A stretch of 64,000 nt of DNA from JADJGC01 sp964576925 (GTDB taxonomy: Bacteria; Zixibacteria; MSB-5A5; CAIYYT01): positions 1-64,000 of the forward strand of contig CAZNWJ010000008.1 of NCBI GenBank assembly GCA_964576925.1, written 5' to 3'. Under the pieces are notes generated by a model. That model ran no database searches. It saw only the letters and a program-made list of their open reading frames with translations, and was not told where the DNA came from. Position 1 is the stretch's first letter; every line of letters starts with the position of its first letter. The translations under genes were made by a program, and so were the position numbers. Shown here in pieces: positions 39,630 to 47,558 of the stretch.

Positions 39630-41075
39630 ATGAAAAATATCCTGCTAATTGATGACGATTTAAGCCTGAGCGAGTCATTAGCCGGTCTTCTCGATTCGCG
39701 TGAATACCGGCTCGACACCATGGCTGATGCCCCGGGTACGCTCGATTTCATCGAGTCGAATCTGCCCGATTGCGTCTTGCTGGACGTTAATCTCCCCTCG
39801 ATGTCCGGCCTCGACCTGCTCAAGCAGATTCGCCTGATCAAGGACGCCCCGCCCGTAATCGTCATCTCCGGACACGTCTCGACCGACTCAGCGATTCAGG
39901 CCATGAAGGAAGGCGCGTACGAGTACGTTACCAAGCCCTTCCAGTTCGAACGCCTGATGAGCACCATCTCCAATGCGACGCGCGAAAACGTCGGCTCGCA
40001 ACGCGCCGCCAAGTCGGCCTCCAAACCGCCGGAACCGCCCAAGGTCGAAGTTCTCGACCCGCACCGCGAAATCATCGGCGTCTCGGAAGAAATCGTCGAA
40101 ATCGCCAAGATGATCGGCCAGGTCGCCAAGTCTGACGCCGCCGTCCTCATCTTCGGCGAATCGGGTACCGGCAAGGAACTGGTCGCGCGCGCCATCCATC
40201 GCAATTCCAACCGCTCCGATAAAGTATTTCTATCCGTCAATTGCGCCGCCCTAACCGAGACGCTTCTCGAATCGGAATTGTTCGGCCATGAAAAAGGCGC
40301 ATTCACCAACGCCTATGCGCGCAAGCTCGGCAAGTTCGAGCTGGCCAACGGCGGGACAATCTTCCTCGATGAAATCGCCGACACCTCGCTGGCAACACAG
40401 AGCAAATTGCTTCGCATTCTGCAGGAGCAGGAATTCGAGCGCGTCGGCGGGGAAGAGACCATCAAAGTAAACGTCCGCGTTCTCGCGGCTACGAATAAGA
40501 GTCTTGTTTCCTGTATCAAGGACGGCAAATTCCGCGTCGACCTTTTCTATCGGCTGAAGGTCGTCTCGCTCTATTTGCCGCCGTTGCGCGAGCGCGTTGA
40601 TGACATCGCCTTGCTCGCTAATCACTTCGTCAAGGTCTACAACGCCGCGACCGGCAAGAATATCGAGGGCATCACCACCGAGGCGATGAAAATCCTCGCC
40701 AAGTATTCCTGGCCCGGCAACGTCCGCGAATTGGAGAATACGATCCATACGGCGATCGTCATGAGCAAGAACCGCTGGCTCGAGCCGGCCGATCTGCCGA
40801 TCACCAAGGATCGGCGCGACCTGATGAAGATCGATTTCGACGCCCTCAAGGACAATTACTACCAGATGTTCCGCCGGGTCATCGAACCGATTTACGGCAA
40901 GATTTTCTCCGGTTCCAACGGCCAGATTTACGCCCACATTCAGGAAGCCGTCGAAAAAGCCCTTATCGAGTTTACGCTACAGCACTTGCACAACAATCAA
41001 GTCAAAGCCGCCGAAGCCCTCGGCATCTCCCGCAACACTCTCCGCGACCGCATCGAACGCTACGGAATTAAGTAG
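39630..41075 (+). CDS. Third sigma-54-dependent response regulator (NtrC family)
   Basis: 481 residues from ATG 39630 (AAGGGAG 8 bases upstream; an earlier in-frame ATG at 39588 has none). Receiver with Asp52 (LLDVNLPSMSG), a Pro/Ser-rich linker, AAA+ domain with GESGTGKE and GGTIFLDEIAD, and a Fis-type helix-turn-helix (QVKAAEALGISRNTLRDRI). An extra ~60-residue segment lies between AAA+ and the Fis helix. The contact loop is GAFTNA (Asn227). No kinase is adjacent; it may be served by the PrsK-like kinase or an orphan one. The last gene of the plus-strand cluster, it faces the pilin operon across the repeat region. Confidence 0.93.
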   Translation: MKNILLIDDDLSLSESLAGLLDSREYRLDTMADAPGTLDFIESNLPDCVLLDVNLPSMSGLDLLKQIRLIKDAPPVIVISGHVSTDSAIQAMKEGAYEYVTKPFQFERLMSTISNATRENVGSQRAAKSASKPPEPPKVEVLDPHREIIGVSEEIVEIAKMIGQVAKSDAAVLIFGESGTGKELVARAIHRNSNRSDKVFLSVNCAALTETLLESELFGHEKGAFTNAYARKLGKFELANGGTIFLDEIADTSLATQSKLLRILQEQEFERVGGEETIKVNVRVLAATNKSLVSCIKDGKFRVDLFYRLKVVSLYLPPLRERVDDIALLANHFVKVYNAATGKNIEGITTEAMKILAKYSWPGNVRELENTIHTAIVMSKNRWLEPADLPITKDRRDLMKIDFDALKDNYYQMFRRVIEPIYGKIFSGSNGQIYAHIQEAVEKALIEFTLQHLHNNQVKAAEALGISRNTLRDRIERYGIK

Positions 41076-41084
41076 CTTCTATAG

Positions 41085-41288
41085 CTCCGTTATTTATCTC
41101 CGACTGCAATTCCTATTGTATTCCCGACTGCAATCCCAATTGTAATGCCGATTTCGGCTCCGATTGTAATCCCGATCGTAGTTACTATTCTCACTCCATT
41201 TGTCGCTGCATTTGCGCTTCTCTTTCTCCCCGTTTATCGCTTCGTTTGCATCTTCGTTTACATCTTCGTTTGCAACTTCATTTGTAGC
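41085..41288. repeat. Degenerate 12-bp tandem repeat (about 17 units)
   Basis: Cut every 12 bases from 41085, the sequence gives related units: TCTCCGACTGCA, ATTCCTATTGTA, TTCCCGACTGCA, ATCCCAATTGTA, GCTCCGATTGTA, ATCCCGATCGTA, then ACTCCATTTGTC and, after a two-base phase shift, TTCGTTTGCATC, TTCGTTTACATC, TTCGTTTGCAAC, TTCATTTGTAGC. The last four are closest to one another, suggesting recent expansion at the right end. A minus-strand frame across it shows only the period-4 peptide echo and is not a gene. Confidence 0.85.
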
Positions 41289-41390
41289 TCCGACTTCAGT
41301 CGGAGTCCCTGCCGTCCGGTAGGGTAGACATTCCTGTCTGCCGCCCTTTATCACCACTTTCTCCCATTAGGGTAGACACTCCTGTCTGCC
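41284..41390 (+). repeat. 107-bp repeat unit, intact copy
   Basis: It starts with GTAGCTCCGACTTCAGTCGG, whose CTCCGACT-TC-AGTCGGAG part is a perfect stem (41288-41305), and contains two GGGTAGACAYTCCTGTCTGCC tags (41322 and 41370). An almost identical copy lies at 41475-41736. This copy carries the undisturbed target site TTCC at 41331-41334. Confidence 0.85.
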
Positions 41391-41421
41391 ACATACCTGT
41401 CTGCCGCTCATTCCGCCTCCC

Positions 41422-41446
41422 GGACAGACAAGAATGTCTATCCTAC
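41422..41446 (-). repeat. Inverted copy of the GTAGACA..TGTCTGCC tag
   Basis: The complement reads GTAGGATAGACATTCTTGTC and continues with TGTCC, a diverged reverse-oriented copy of the tag present four times nearby in plus orientation. Each tag is itself an imperfect palindrome (GTAGACA/TGTCTGC). Confidence 0.7.
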
Positions 41447-41474
41447 CATTCGTAGATCCAACTGTATCTCCCCT

Positions 41475-41736
41475 GTAGATCCGACTTCAGTCGGAGTCCC
41501 TGCCGTCCAGTAGGGTAGACATTCCGAGGCTGTCTCATTAGCTGCAATTTGGCAGAATTCAAATGGCGGCAGTTCACAATTTCGCGCCGGAAGACACGAA
41601 GGATCATAGACTCTCGGAGAAAAGCGCAAAATCAAGAACTGCCGCAACTCCTCACAATTGAACTATCGGACAGCCTCTTCCTGTCTGCCGCCCTTTATCA
41701 CCACTCTCCCCCAGTAGGGTAGACATTCCTGTCTGC
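41475..41736 (+). repeat. 107-bp repeat unit, second copy, split by a MITE-like element
   Basis: Same order as the intact copy: GTAGATCCGACTTCAGTCGG at the start, the tag at 41513, then after the inserted element the TGTCTGCCGCCCTTTATCACC segment and the last tag (41714-41736). Removing 41526-41677 and one TTCC gives 106 bp that align throughout with 41284-41390. Confidence 0.85.
41526..41677. mobile_element. 152-bp MITE-like element with terminal inverted repeats and TTCC target duplication
   Basis: The ends are GAGGCTGTC (41526-41534) and GACAGCCTC (41669-41677), a perfect 9-bp inverted repeat that continues imperfectly inward. A second inverted pair, GCGGCAGTTC (41566-41575) and GAACTGCCGC (41636-41645), lies inside. 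TTCC flanks both sides (41522-41525 and 41678-41681). The interrupted repeat is rejoined exactly when the element and one TTCC are removed, and the empty site exists at 41331. It has no coding capacity, so it must be moved by a transposase in trans. The ends resemble those of some IS1182/IS5-type elements; that is from memory. Confidence 0.88.
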
Positions 41737-41771
41737 CCCTCTTTGTGCCGCCCCGCCACCCCTCAACAGCA

Positions 41772-41804
41772 AAGGCCGCCGGGAGAGATCTTCCCGACGG
41801 CCTT
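41772..41804 (-). terminator. Terminator of the minor-pilin operon
   Basis: On the minus strand a 13-bp stem with one mismatch (41792-41804 with 41772-41784) is followed by TTTGCTGTTG. It lies 26 bases after the stop codon of the PilX-like gene. Confidence 0.65.
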
Positions 41805-41829
41805 GCAGCGCAGACACTATGGCAATAAC

Positions 41830-43476
41830 TTAATGCGCGGCCAAACCCGGCGCCGTGATCTCGCGCCACGAGGTCTTGATCACGATCGAAATCAACGGCG
41901 TTCCCGGAGGGAGTTTGCTCGGATCAAGAAAATCCAGGTCGAACGACCAGTCACGATCCGGCGGGCTATAGTAACTGCCGCCCCAGGTGCCCGTCGCCTG
42001 ATCCGAAGCCCACAAGTCGACCGCGGAACCCTTCCAATAAAACTTCTTGTTCGACCAGTTCTCCAGGAAGCGCGGCAGGTTTTCGAAACCGCCCGAATAG
42101 CTCGTGCCGCCGGTTCCAGTCGGCTTGTTACCGGTCATATAGGCCGCGTTGACGCGTGTTTCTGAAGCCGTTCGGCTGCTTAGCGCACCCCAGCTATTGC
42201 CGTCGCTCCAGGCGGTCGAGAGAACCGTATAGGCGTCAGCCATCAGGGAAGCCGGCTTCTTGTTCACGGAGTTGTAGTTGCCGACGGTATAAAGCGGATT
42301 CTCCGAACAAACCGTCAACCCCTCTTTCAGCTCCGAGCCGTTCTTCAGGCGCGTCGCCGTCAGATTGCTGCCGTCGGTATTCGAGGAGTAAATGATCCCG
42401 CCGTCTGGCCAGTAACTCGAGGTGTTCAGCTTGGCGATGTCGATGTCGTAGGATGACACGTCTTTGTTTTCGCGGTCATCGTAAAACGTCGTCTCGGTCA
42501 AGATTCCCTGTGAGACGAAATCGGCAGTCACATTCGACCAGGTTGAATCCGGCTGGCGGTGAAACACCTGGCCGTCCAGAATCTTCAGTCCCGCTTTGTG
42601 TTCGTAACTGTCGATATTATCGCTGCCGGCACGTTCCAACATGTCTTTCGGCTCGCCCGATGACACCACCGGGAGCTTCAATTCAGTCATGCCGTGGTTG
42701 CGGTCTTCCACGCGCCCGTCCCAGCGTCCGATCGATTCATTCACCCAGTCAGCATCGCTTGCATCAAGCCAGGTATTGTCGGCGTTCTTCATGTTCTGAT
42801 AGGCGCCGGTTCCGTCCTTGATTTGGACGGTGCCGTAGCTGTCCGTCTGCCCCGAGTTCGGCTTGCGGCCGTGCAGGATATCGCCGGCAGCCGTGCAATA
42901 AGAGTCGATGCGCAGCGAATTGTTTGACTGCAAATACATGTTCGCGTTCGAGTGCACGCGTCCCCCGAGCACCATCGGCGGCCCCGGAGCGATTTCCAGG
43001 TCATCCTCGTAAAACACTGCGAACTGGTATACCGGTACAACCGAGGCGTCCACCGTCATCTGCAGTGACGTCTGAGTCTTTGTTCCGGGGGCGGTCGCGC
43101 GCGCCGTAATCACGTACTCGTCTGACAAGGCATAAAGACCGCGGTAGGCGCCCTGGGTTAAGATCTTGTTCACGGTTACGCCCGGCTTCGTGACTTCGTA
43201 AGTTACGGCAAACTTACCGATCTGAAATGAATCGGCGGGCATCGAGGAGGGCGGCTTGCCGTAGTTGTTGTACTGGTTTGTCAGCACGGCGCTGGCCTTC
43301 TCCAGGCCCGCCTCAGCAGCGTAGAGCGCCGCCGTTGAGTTCATTTCGTAGCCGGCGATCTCGACTTCGGTTGTCGAAGTCATGATCGCGTTGATGCCCA
43401 GCAACGACAGCATCAACAGCAGCGACAGGAAAATGAGCGTCGTAAATCCGCTCTGGTTCAAGGGAGTCTTATTCAT
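41830..43476 (-). CDS. Large PilX-like pilus assembly protein
   Basis: 548 residues. The N-terminus is that of PilX-type minor pilins: short leader, Gly10/Phe11 cleavage point, a hydrophobic helix (TTLIFLSLLLMLSLLGINAI), then TEVEIAGYEMNSTAALYAAEAGLEKA. PilX proteins are usually under 200 residues; here a ~450-residue extracellular part follows, including FYEDDLEIAPGPPMVLGGRVHSN read in pieces (about 155-177), which recalls DUF4900-like domains. GAGGAG precedes the ATG. Last gene of a pilV-pilW-pilX order; no PilY1 gene is in the window. It may act at the pilus tip. Confidence 0.82.
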   Translation of the reverse strand: MNKTPLNQSGFTTLIFLSLLLMLSLLGINAIMTSTTEVEIAGYEMNSTAALYAAEAGLEKASAVLTNQYNNYGKPPSSMPADSFQIGKFAVTYEVTKPGVTVNKILTQGAYRGLYALSDEYVITARATAPGTKTQTSLQMTVDASVVPVYQFAVFYEDDLEIAPGPPMVLGGRVHSNANMYLQSNNSLRIDSYCTAAGDILHGRKPNSGQTDSYGTVQIKDGTGAYQNMKNADNTWLDASDADWVNESIGRWDGRVEDRNHGMTELKLPVVSSGEPKDMLERAGSDNIDSYEHKAGLKILDGQVFHRQPDSTWSNVTADFVSQGILTETTFYDDRENKDVSSYDIDIAKLNTSSYWPDGGIIYSSNTDGSNLTATRLKNGSELKEGLTVCSENPLYTVGNYNSVNKKPASLMADAYTVLSTAWSDGNSWGALSSRTASETRVNAAYMTGNKPTGTGGTSYSGGFENLPRFLENWSNKKFYWKGSAVDLWASDQATGTWGGSYYSPPDRDWSFDLDFLDPSKLPPGTPLISIVIKTSWREITAPGLAAH

Positions 43477-43489
43477 ATCTCCTCGCTTG

Positions 43490-44317
43490 TTACATGGTCA
43501 GGTTTCGCACCATGGCGCTGGACCGCAGAGTGTCGTATCGATAGTCGCCCACAAAGAGGTCATTCTTGGCGGTCCGGGTTACCACTTCGATCAACACCTC
43601 GCGCACGTAGCGATCCACGGCAATCGTGTCGTAAACGGCGCCGTTAGCCAGTGTGTAACGGAGCTGCAGATCGATGATGTCATCGGCGTAGACCACTGGG
43701 TCATCGCCGTTCTTCGCCATCATGAATTTTGGATTCAACGAATCTGTATCGTCGACATAGTACTTGTAGAAATCCAGCATAAACACCTTGGAATTCGCCG
43801 GGTACGACTTACTCAGCGCCGCTGAGCTATGCTGCAATTCCTCGCCGGCAAGATCGACATCGGAAAGCCAGAAGTACTCACCGCTGTCAGTTACCGCGTC
43901 ATAGATATAAGCCCACGTGTTCGCCACAAACCCGCTCAAGTCGGCGCCATCGCAGGCGAGATCCGCGGTAGGGGAGGACATCGGATCGCTCAGGGAAGCC
44001 GTACACAGCGGCTCAGCCATAAAGACGACAGCAATCGTGTCCGGATTGGCGTTCCAGGCCGTCAGGCAGGTGATCCCAGGCTCCAGCCGGTAACCGGCCT
44101 GCCGGATCTTCTGCACTAACTCGTTGACCACAGCGCGGCCGTTCTGCTGCATTTCCGTGACACCGGACTGAATGATGTGGTTCTCATTCTGTACGATTAG
44201 CACCTTCATGCCGGCAGCAACCGCAAACGAAGCGATCAGTGCAGCCACGAGAACTTCCAGGATCGTAAACCCGCCCTGGCTCCGGACCTTCTTGAGGTAA
44301 TACTTTAAGCGTACCAT
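43490..44317 (-). CDS. PilW-like minor pilin
   Basis: 275 residues from ATG 44317 (AGGTAGGTG upstream; a GTG three codons earlier would overlap the previous gene). The class III signal GGFTILEVLVAALIASFAVAAG has the processed Phe+1 and Glu+5 of type IV pilins, cleaved by PilD. A 230-residue beta-rich region follows, of PilW type (NGRAVVNELVQKIRQAGYRL). It starts one base after the pilV-like stop. Confidence 0.85.
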   Translation of the reverse strand: MVRLKYYLKKVRSQGGFTILEVLVAALIASFAVAAGMKVLIVQNENHIIQSGVTEMQQNGRAVVNELVQKIRQAGYRLEPGITCLTAWNANPDTIAVVFMAEPLCTASLSDPMSSPTADLACDGADLSGFVANTWAYIYDAVTDSGEYFWLSDVDLAGEELQHSSAALSKSYPANSKVFMLDFYKYYVDDTDSLNPKFMMAKNGDDPVVYADDIIDLQLRYTLANGAVYDTIAVDRYVREVLIEVVTRTAKNDLFVGDYRYDTLRSSAMVRNLTM

Positions 44318-44318
44318 G

Positions 44319-44678
44319 TTATTCACCTACCTGTATATAGGTTGTCGTACTACAGGCCCGCTGAACGTCGTTTTCGTCATTGTAGCTGACTACAACGAGA
44401 AGCTCCTTGAGATTAACGCCGACATCCGAAACCTGCCAAACGCGATTCAATCGTCCCCGCGTATCCGCGCCGTTCACCATTGACGCATCCGGCAGCCTCC
44501 TGAACTCCTCGATCTTCTCGCGCGTGGCCTGCACAACCATCGTCGTCTTGCCCGACCAGACGTTGCCGCGCAAAGCGACAACCAGCATCGAGCTCAGCAG
44601 AAGCAGGCCCAGCGTGAATATCACCAGACCGATCATTACTTCTAAGAGGGTAAATCCGTTCTCATTTTTTCGCTTCAT
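44319..44678 (-). CDS. PilV-like minor pilin
   Basis: 119 residues from ATG 44678, chosen because GAGGT lies five bases upstream; in-frame ATG 44693 and TTG 44717 are less well placed, and the latter would precede the predicted transcription start. The prepilin signal NGFTLLEVMIGLVIFTLGLLLLSS carries Glu+5. It is of PilV/GspI size and is the first gene of the minor-pilin operon, which primes pilus assembly at the inner membrane. Confidence 0.85.
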   Translation of the reverse strand: MKRKNENGFTLLEVMIGLVIFTLGLLLLSSMLVVALRGNVWSGKTTMVVQATREKIEEFRRLPDASMVNGADTRGRLNRVWQVSDVGVNLKELLVVVSYNDENDVQRACSTTTYIQVGE

Positions 44679-44712
44679 TGGCGACCTCGTCATTTGGTTT
44701 CGCTCTCTGTAA

Positions 44713-44728
44713 TGCAAACGTCGCGCCG
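44713..44728 (-). promoter_or_regulatory. Sigma-54 (-24/-12) promoter candidate of the minor-pilin operon
   Basis: The minus strand reads CGGCGCGACGTTTGCA, which fits TGGCACG-N4-TTGCA at 14 of 16 positions with exact spacing, GG and GC included. Transcription would start near 44702, giving a 24-nt leader to ATG 44678. Confidence 0.6.
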
Positions 44729-45023
44729 AAAGCGGATAGTGCCGACCACCCGACTTAACTTACTGCAGAGACTTTACTTGAGCAGATATCGAAAACTCTG
44801 AGCATCGGTTATCTCGTCGTCTCCGATACTCCAAGTATAGGAATACCCCCATAGCTGTGGTTGACCGGTGGGGGAGCACCCAGGTTGACGCCGATCGGCC
44901 CGAATCTTAACGTCGACTCCCTCAGTTACGCTTTGCCCGCCCTTAATACGTCTGATAATATATATTATATCAAGATGTAAAAATGATAGAATCCGACTCG
45001 CCTCCAGCCGACTCCCCCTTCAG
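44729..45023. other. Intergenic region between leuS and the minor-pilin operon
   Basis: About 295 bp without a gene. It holds ATACT-CCA-AGTAT (44826-44838), roughly 100 bp before the -24 element and so a possible activator site, a CCCCCA/TGGGGG pair (44846-44874), and an AT-only near-palindrome TGATAATATATATTATATCA (44953-44972) whose minus strand contains an extended -10 (TGATATAAT). Confidence 0.45.
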
Positions 45024-47531
45024 CTACTTCACGACTATGCTCAGTAGCTTCTCTTTGACGTAGATGATCTTGACGACCTGCTTGCCTTCGATATTCCGCA
45101 CGACCTTTTCCTGCTGCAACGCCATTTGCTTTACGGTCTCCTCACTGGCGCTACGATCGATCTCAATTTGGTCGCGCACCTTGCCGTTGATCTGGATCGC
45201 CACTGTGACGGTGTCGAACTGCACCGCTTGCGGGTCGTATCCCGGCCAGCGCGACTTCAGTATTGAAATCTTGCTGCCAAGCATCTCCCACGCCTCGTCA
45301 GCGAAATGCGGCGCCATCGGCGCGATGAGCTGTACGATACGGCTCACGACGTAGCGATCGAAGGCATCGGGCTGCGTTTTCGGCGCGTAACTCCCGAAAA
45401 ACTCCATTATCGCCGCAACGGAGGTGTTAAATGACAACCGCTCAAGGTCTTCAGTGACTTTCTTAATTGTTTGGTTGAGCTTGATGTATACCGTCTTAGC
45501 GTCAGAATCCAGCGATCCCACAGCGATCTGAGCTGATGCCGATTTCACACTCGTCCCAGCCGCGACATGCTCAACTATGCGGTAGAACCGGCTCATGAAA
45601 CGTTCGACACCGACCAGCCCCTCGGTCGTCCAGGGCATTTCCTTATCCGCAGGCGCGGCGAAGAACATCGCCAGCCGGCTAACATCGACACCCCGCTCCC
45701 TCATTACGTCAATTGGACTGATCACATTTCCCAGTGATTTCGACATCACGCGCCCCTCGGCGTCCATCACCATCCCATGGTTGTACATCCGCAGCGCCGG
45801 CTCGTCAAAATGCAGCAGCCCCAGGTCGTGCAGGAACTGCGTAAAGAATCGGAAATAGATCAAGTGCCCCGTGGCGTGCGTAATCCCGCCGATATAGAGA
45901 TCAACCGGCATCCAGGCGTCGCACTTCTCGGTCGCAAATGGCGCCTTGTCGTTGCCATTGTCCGTGTAGCGCAGCATGTACCAAGATGAACAAATAAACG
46001 TGTCCATCGTATCCGCGTCGCGCTGGGCGGCTCCGCCGCACTTCGGGCATTTCACGTTGACCCAGGCGGTGGCATCCGCCAACGGCGAGCGCCCCTTGGG
46101 AATGTAGTCCACCCCCTCGGTCGGCAGTAACACCGGCAATTCGCTGTCCGGGACCGCCACTTCGCCGCATTTCTCGCAATGAATGATCGGAATCGGCGTC
46201 CCCCAATAGCGTTGCCGTGAAATCAGCCAGTCGCGCAACTTGAAATTGACTTTGCGATTACCCAGTCCGTTTTCTTCCGCGTACTCGATCACGCCGTCCA
46301 CGCCGGCCTGGCCGACAAGTCCGTCAAACCGGCCGGAATTGCACATCTCGCCTTTTTCGACATAGGCCGTTTCCATCTCTGAAACAATTGGCGCGGCTTC
46401 GCCCTGCGGTTTGATCACGACCTTGATCGGAATGCCGTAAGTCTTGGCAAAAACAAAATCCCGCTGGTCGTGTGCCGGAACACCCATGACGACACCGGTG
46501 CCGTAAGACGCCAGCACATAGTCCGCTATCCAGAGCTGCGCGCGTTCGCCGCTTAAGGGATTCACCGCATACAGACCGGTAAAAACGCCGTCTTTGTCCA
46601 GCGTCTCCGCCTGCCGTTCAATTTCCGATTTGGCAATCGACTTCGCGATATATTTGTCAACTTCAGCCCGGCGTTCGGCAGGAATCGCCAACTTGGACAG
46701 CAACTCCGCCTCCGGGGCAATTGCCATAAACGTCACGCCAAAAATCGTGTCGGGACGCGTCGTGAAGACCGGAATCTCGATCTCCGAGTTTTCCAGCTTG
46801 AACTTTATTTCGCACCCGACCGACTTGCCGATCCAATTTCGTTGCATCGCTTTCAGGCGATCCGACCAACCATCCAGCGTGTCCAGATTGTTGAGCAACC
46901 GTTCTGCATAGTCGGTGATCTTCAAATACCATTGATTCAACCGTTTCTTCGAGACCGGATTGTGGCAGCGCCAACAGGACCCGTCCGATTCCACCTGCTC
47001 ATTAGCCAGAACGGTATTGCAGGTATTGCAGAAATTGACCAGCGAGTCCTTCCGATAGGCCAATCCCTTTTCGTACATGCGCAGGAATATCCATTGGCTC
47101 CAGCGGTAATACTCCGGCTGGCAGGTGACGACTTCCCTCTCCCAATCAAACGAGATGCCCACCTTCTTGAGGGTATTGCGCGAGACTTCGATATTCTTCA
47201 TCGTCCACTCAGCCGGATGCAACCCGCGCTTGATCGCCGCTTGTTCCGCCGGCAGCCCGAAAGCATCCCAGCCGAACGGGTGCAGGACGGCCTTGCCGCG
47301 CAACCACTGATAGCGCGCCATCGCATCGCCGATAATGTAGTTGCGAAAATGCCCCATGTGCATGTCGCCCGACGGATAAGCGAACATCACCAGCACGTAG
47401 TACTTCTCGCGCGGCAACTCCGGCGCGCGGAACAACTTCTCGCGGTCCCAGCGCTCCTGCCACTTCTGCTCGATGCGGGCAAAGTCGTAGCCGCTGCGGG
47501 ATTCGGATTTGATCTCTCTATCGCTGCTCAT
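45024..47531 (-). CDS. leuS: Leucyl-tRNA synthetase
   Basis: 835 residues, class Ia synthetase charging tRNA-Leu, with an editing domain inserted in the Rossmann fold. Visible: HIGH-type HMGH in PSGDMHMGHFRNYIIGD (about 54), a CXXC zinc pair (FCNTCNTVLANEQV), the CP1 editing domain with TTRPDTIFGVTFMAI (about 240), and KMSKS as GRVMSKSLGN (about 605). Full length for a bacterial LeuRS. It lies 27 bp after asnS and ends the minus-strand housekeeping run. Confidence 0.97.
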   Translation of the reverse strand: MSSDREIKSESRSGYDFARIEQKWQERWDREKLFRAPELPREKYYVLVMFAYPSGDMHMGHFRNYIIGDAMARYQWLRGKAVLHPFGWDAFGLPAEQAAIKRGLHPAEWTMKNIEVSRNTLKKVGISFDWEREVVTCQPEYYRWSQWIFLRMYEKGLAYRKDSLVNFCNTCNTVLANEQVESDGSCWRCHNPVSKKRLNQWYLKITDYAERLLNNLDTLDGWSDRLKAMQRNWIGKSVGCEIKFKLENSEIEIPVFTTRPDTIFGVTFMAIAPEAELLSKLAIPAERRAEVDKYIAKSIAKSEIERQAETLDKDGVFTGLYAVNPLSGERAQLWIADYVLASYGTGVVMGVPAHDQRDFVFAKTYGIPIKVVIKPQGEAAPIVSEMETAYVEKGEMCNSGRFDGLVGQAGVDGVIEYAEENGLGNRKVNFKLRDWLISRQRYWGTPIPIIHCEKCGEVAVPDSELPVLLPTEGVDYIPKGRSPLADATAWVNVKCPKCGGAAQRDADTMDTFICSSWYMLRYTDNGNDKAPFATEKCDAWMPVDLYIGGITHATGHLIYFRFFTQFLHDLGLLHFDEPALRMYNHGMVMDAEGRVMSKSLGNVISPIDVMRERGVDVSRLAMFFAAPADKEMPWTTEGLVGVERFMSRFYRIVEHVAAGTSVKSASAQIAVGSLDSDAKTVYIKLNQTIKKVTEDLERLSFNTSVAAIMEFFGSYAPKTQPDAFDRYVVSRIVQLIAPMAPHFADEAWEMLGSKISILKSRWPGYDPQAVQFDTVTVAIQINGKVRDQIEIDRSASEETVKQMALQQEKVVRNIEGKQVVKIIYVKEKLLSIVVK

Positions 47532-47558
47532 AAATCTGCTCTCAGGAAGTTCGCCCAG

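Noticed and set aside
41094..41357. 87-codon minus-strand frame with a four-residue periodic peptide
   Set aside because: The periodicity is the translation of the 12-bp tandem repeat; there is no ribosome site or conserved domain.
41085..41740. CRISPR array
   Set aside because: Repeats are 12 bp and degenerate, or long and duplicated, without unique regular spacers, and no cas genes are present.
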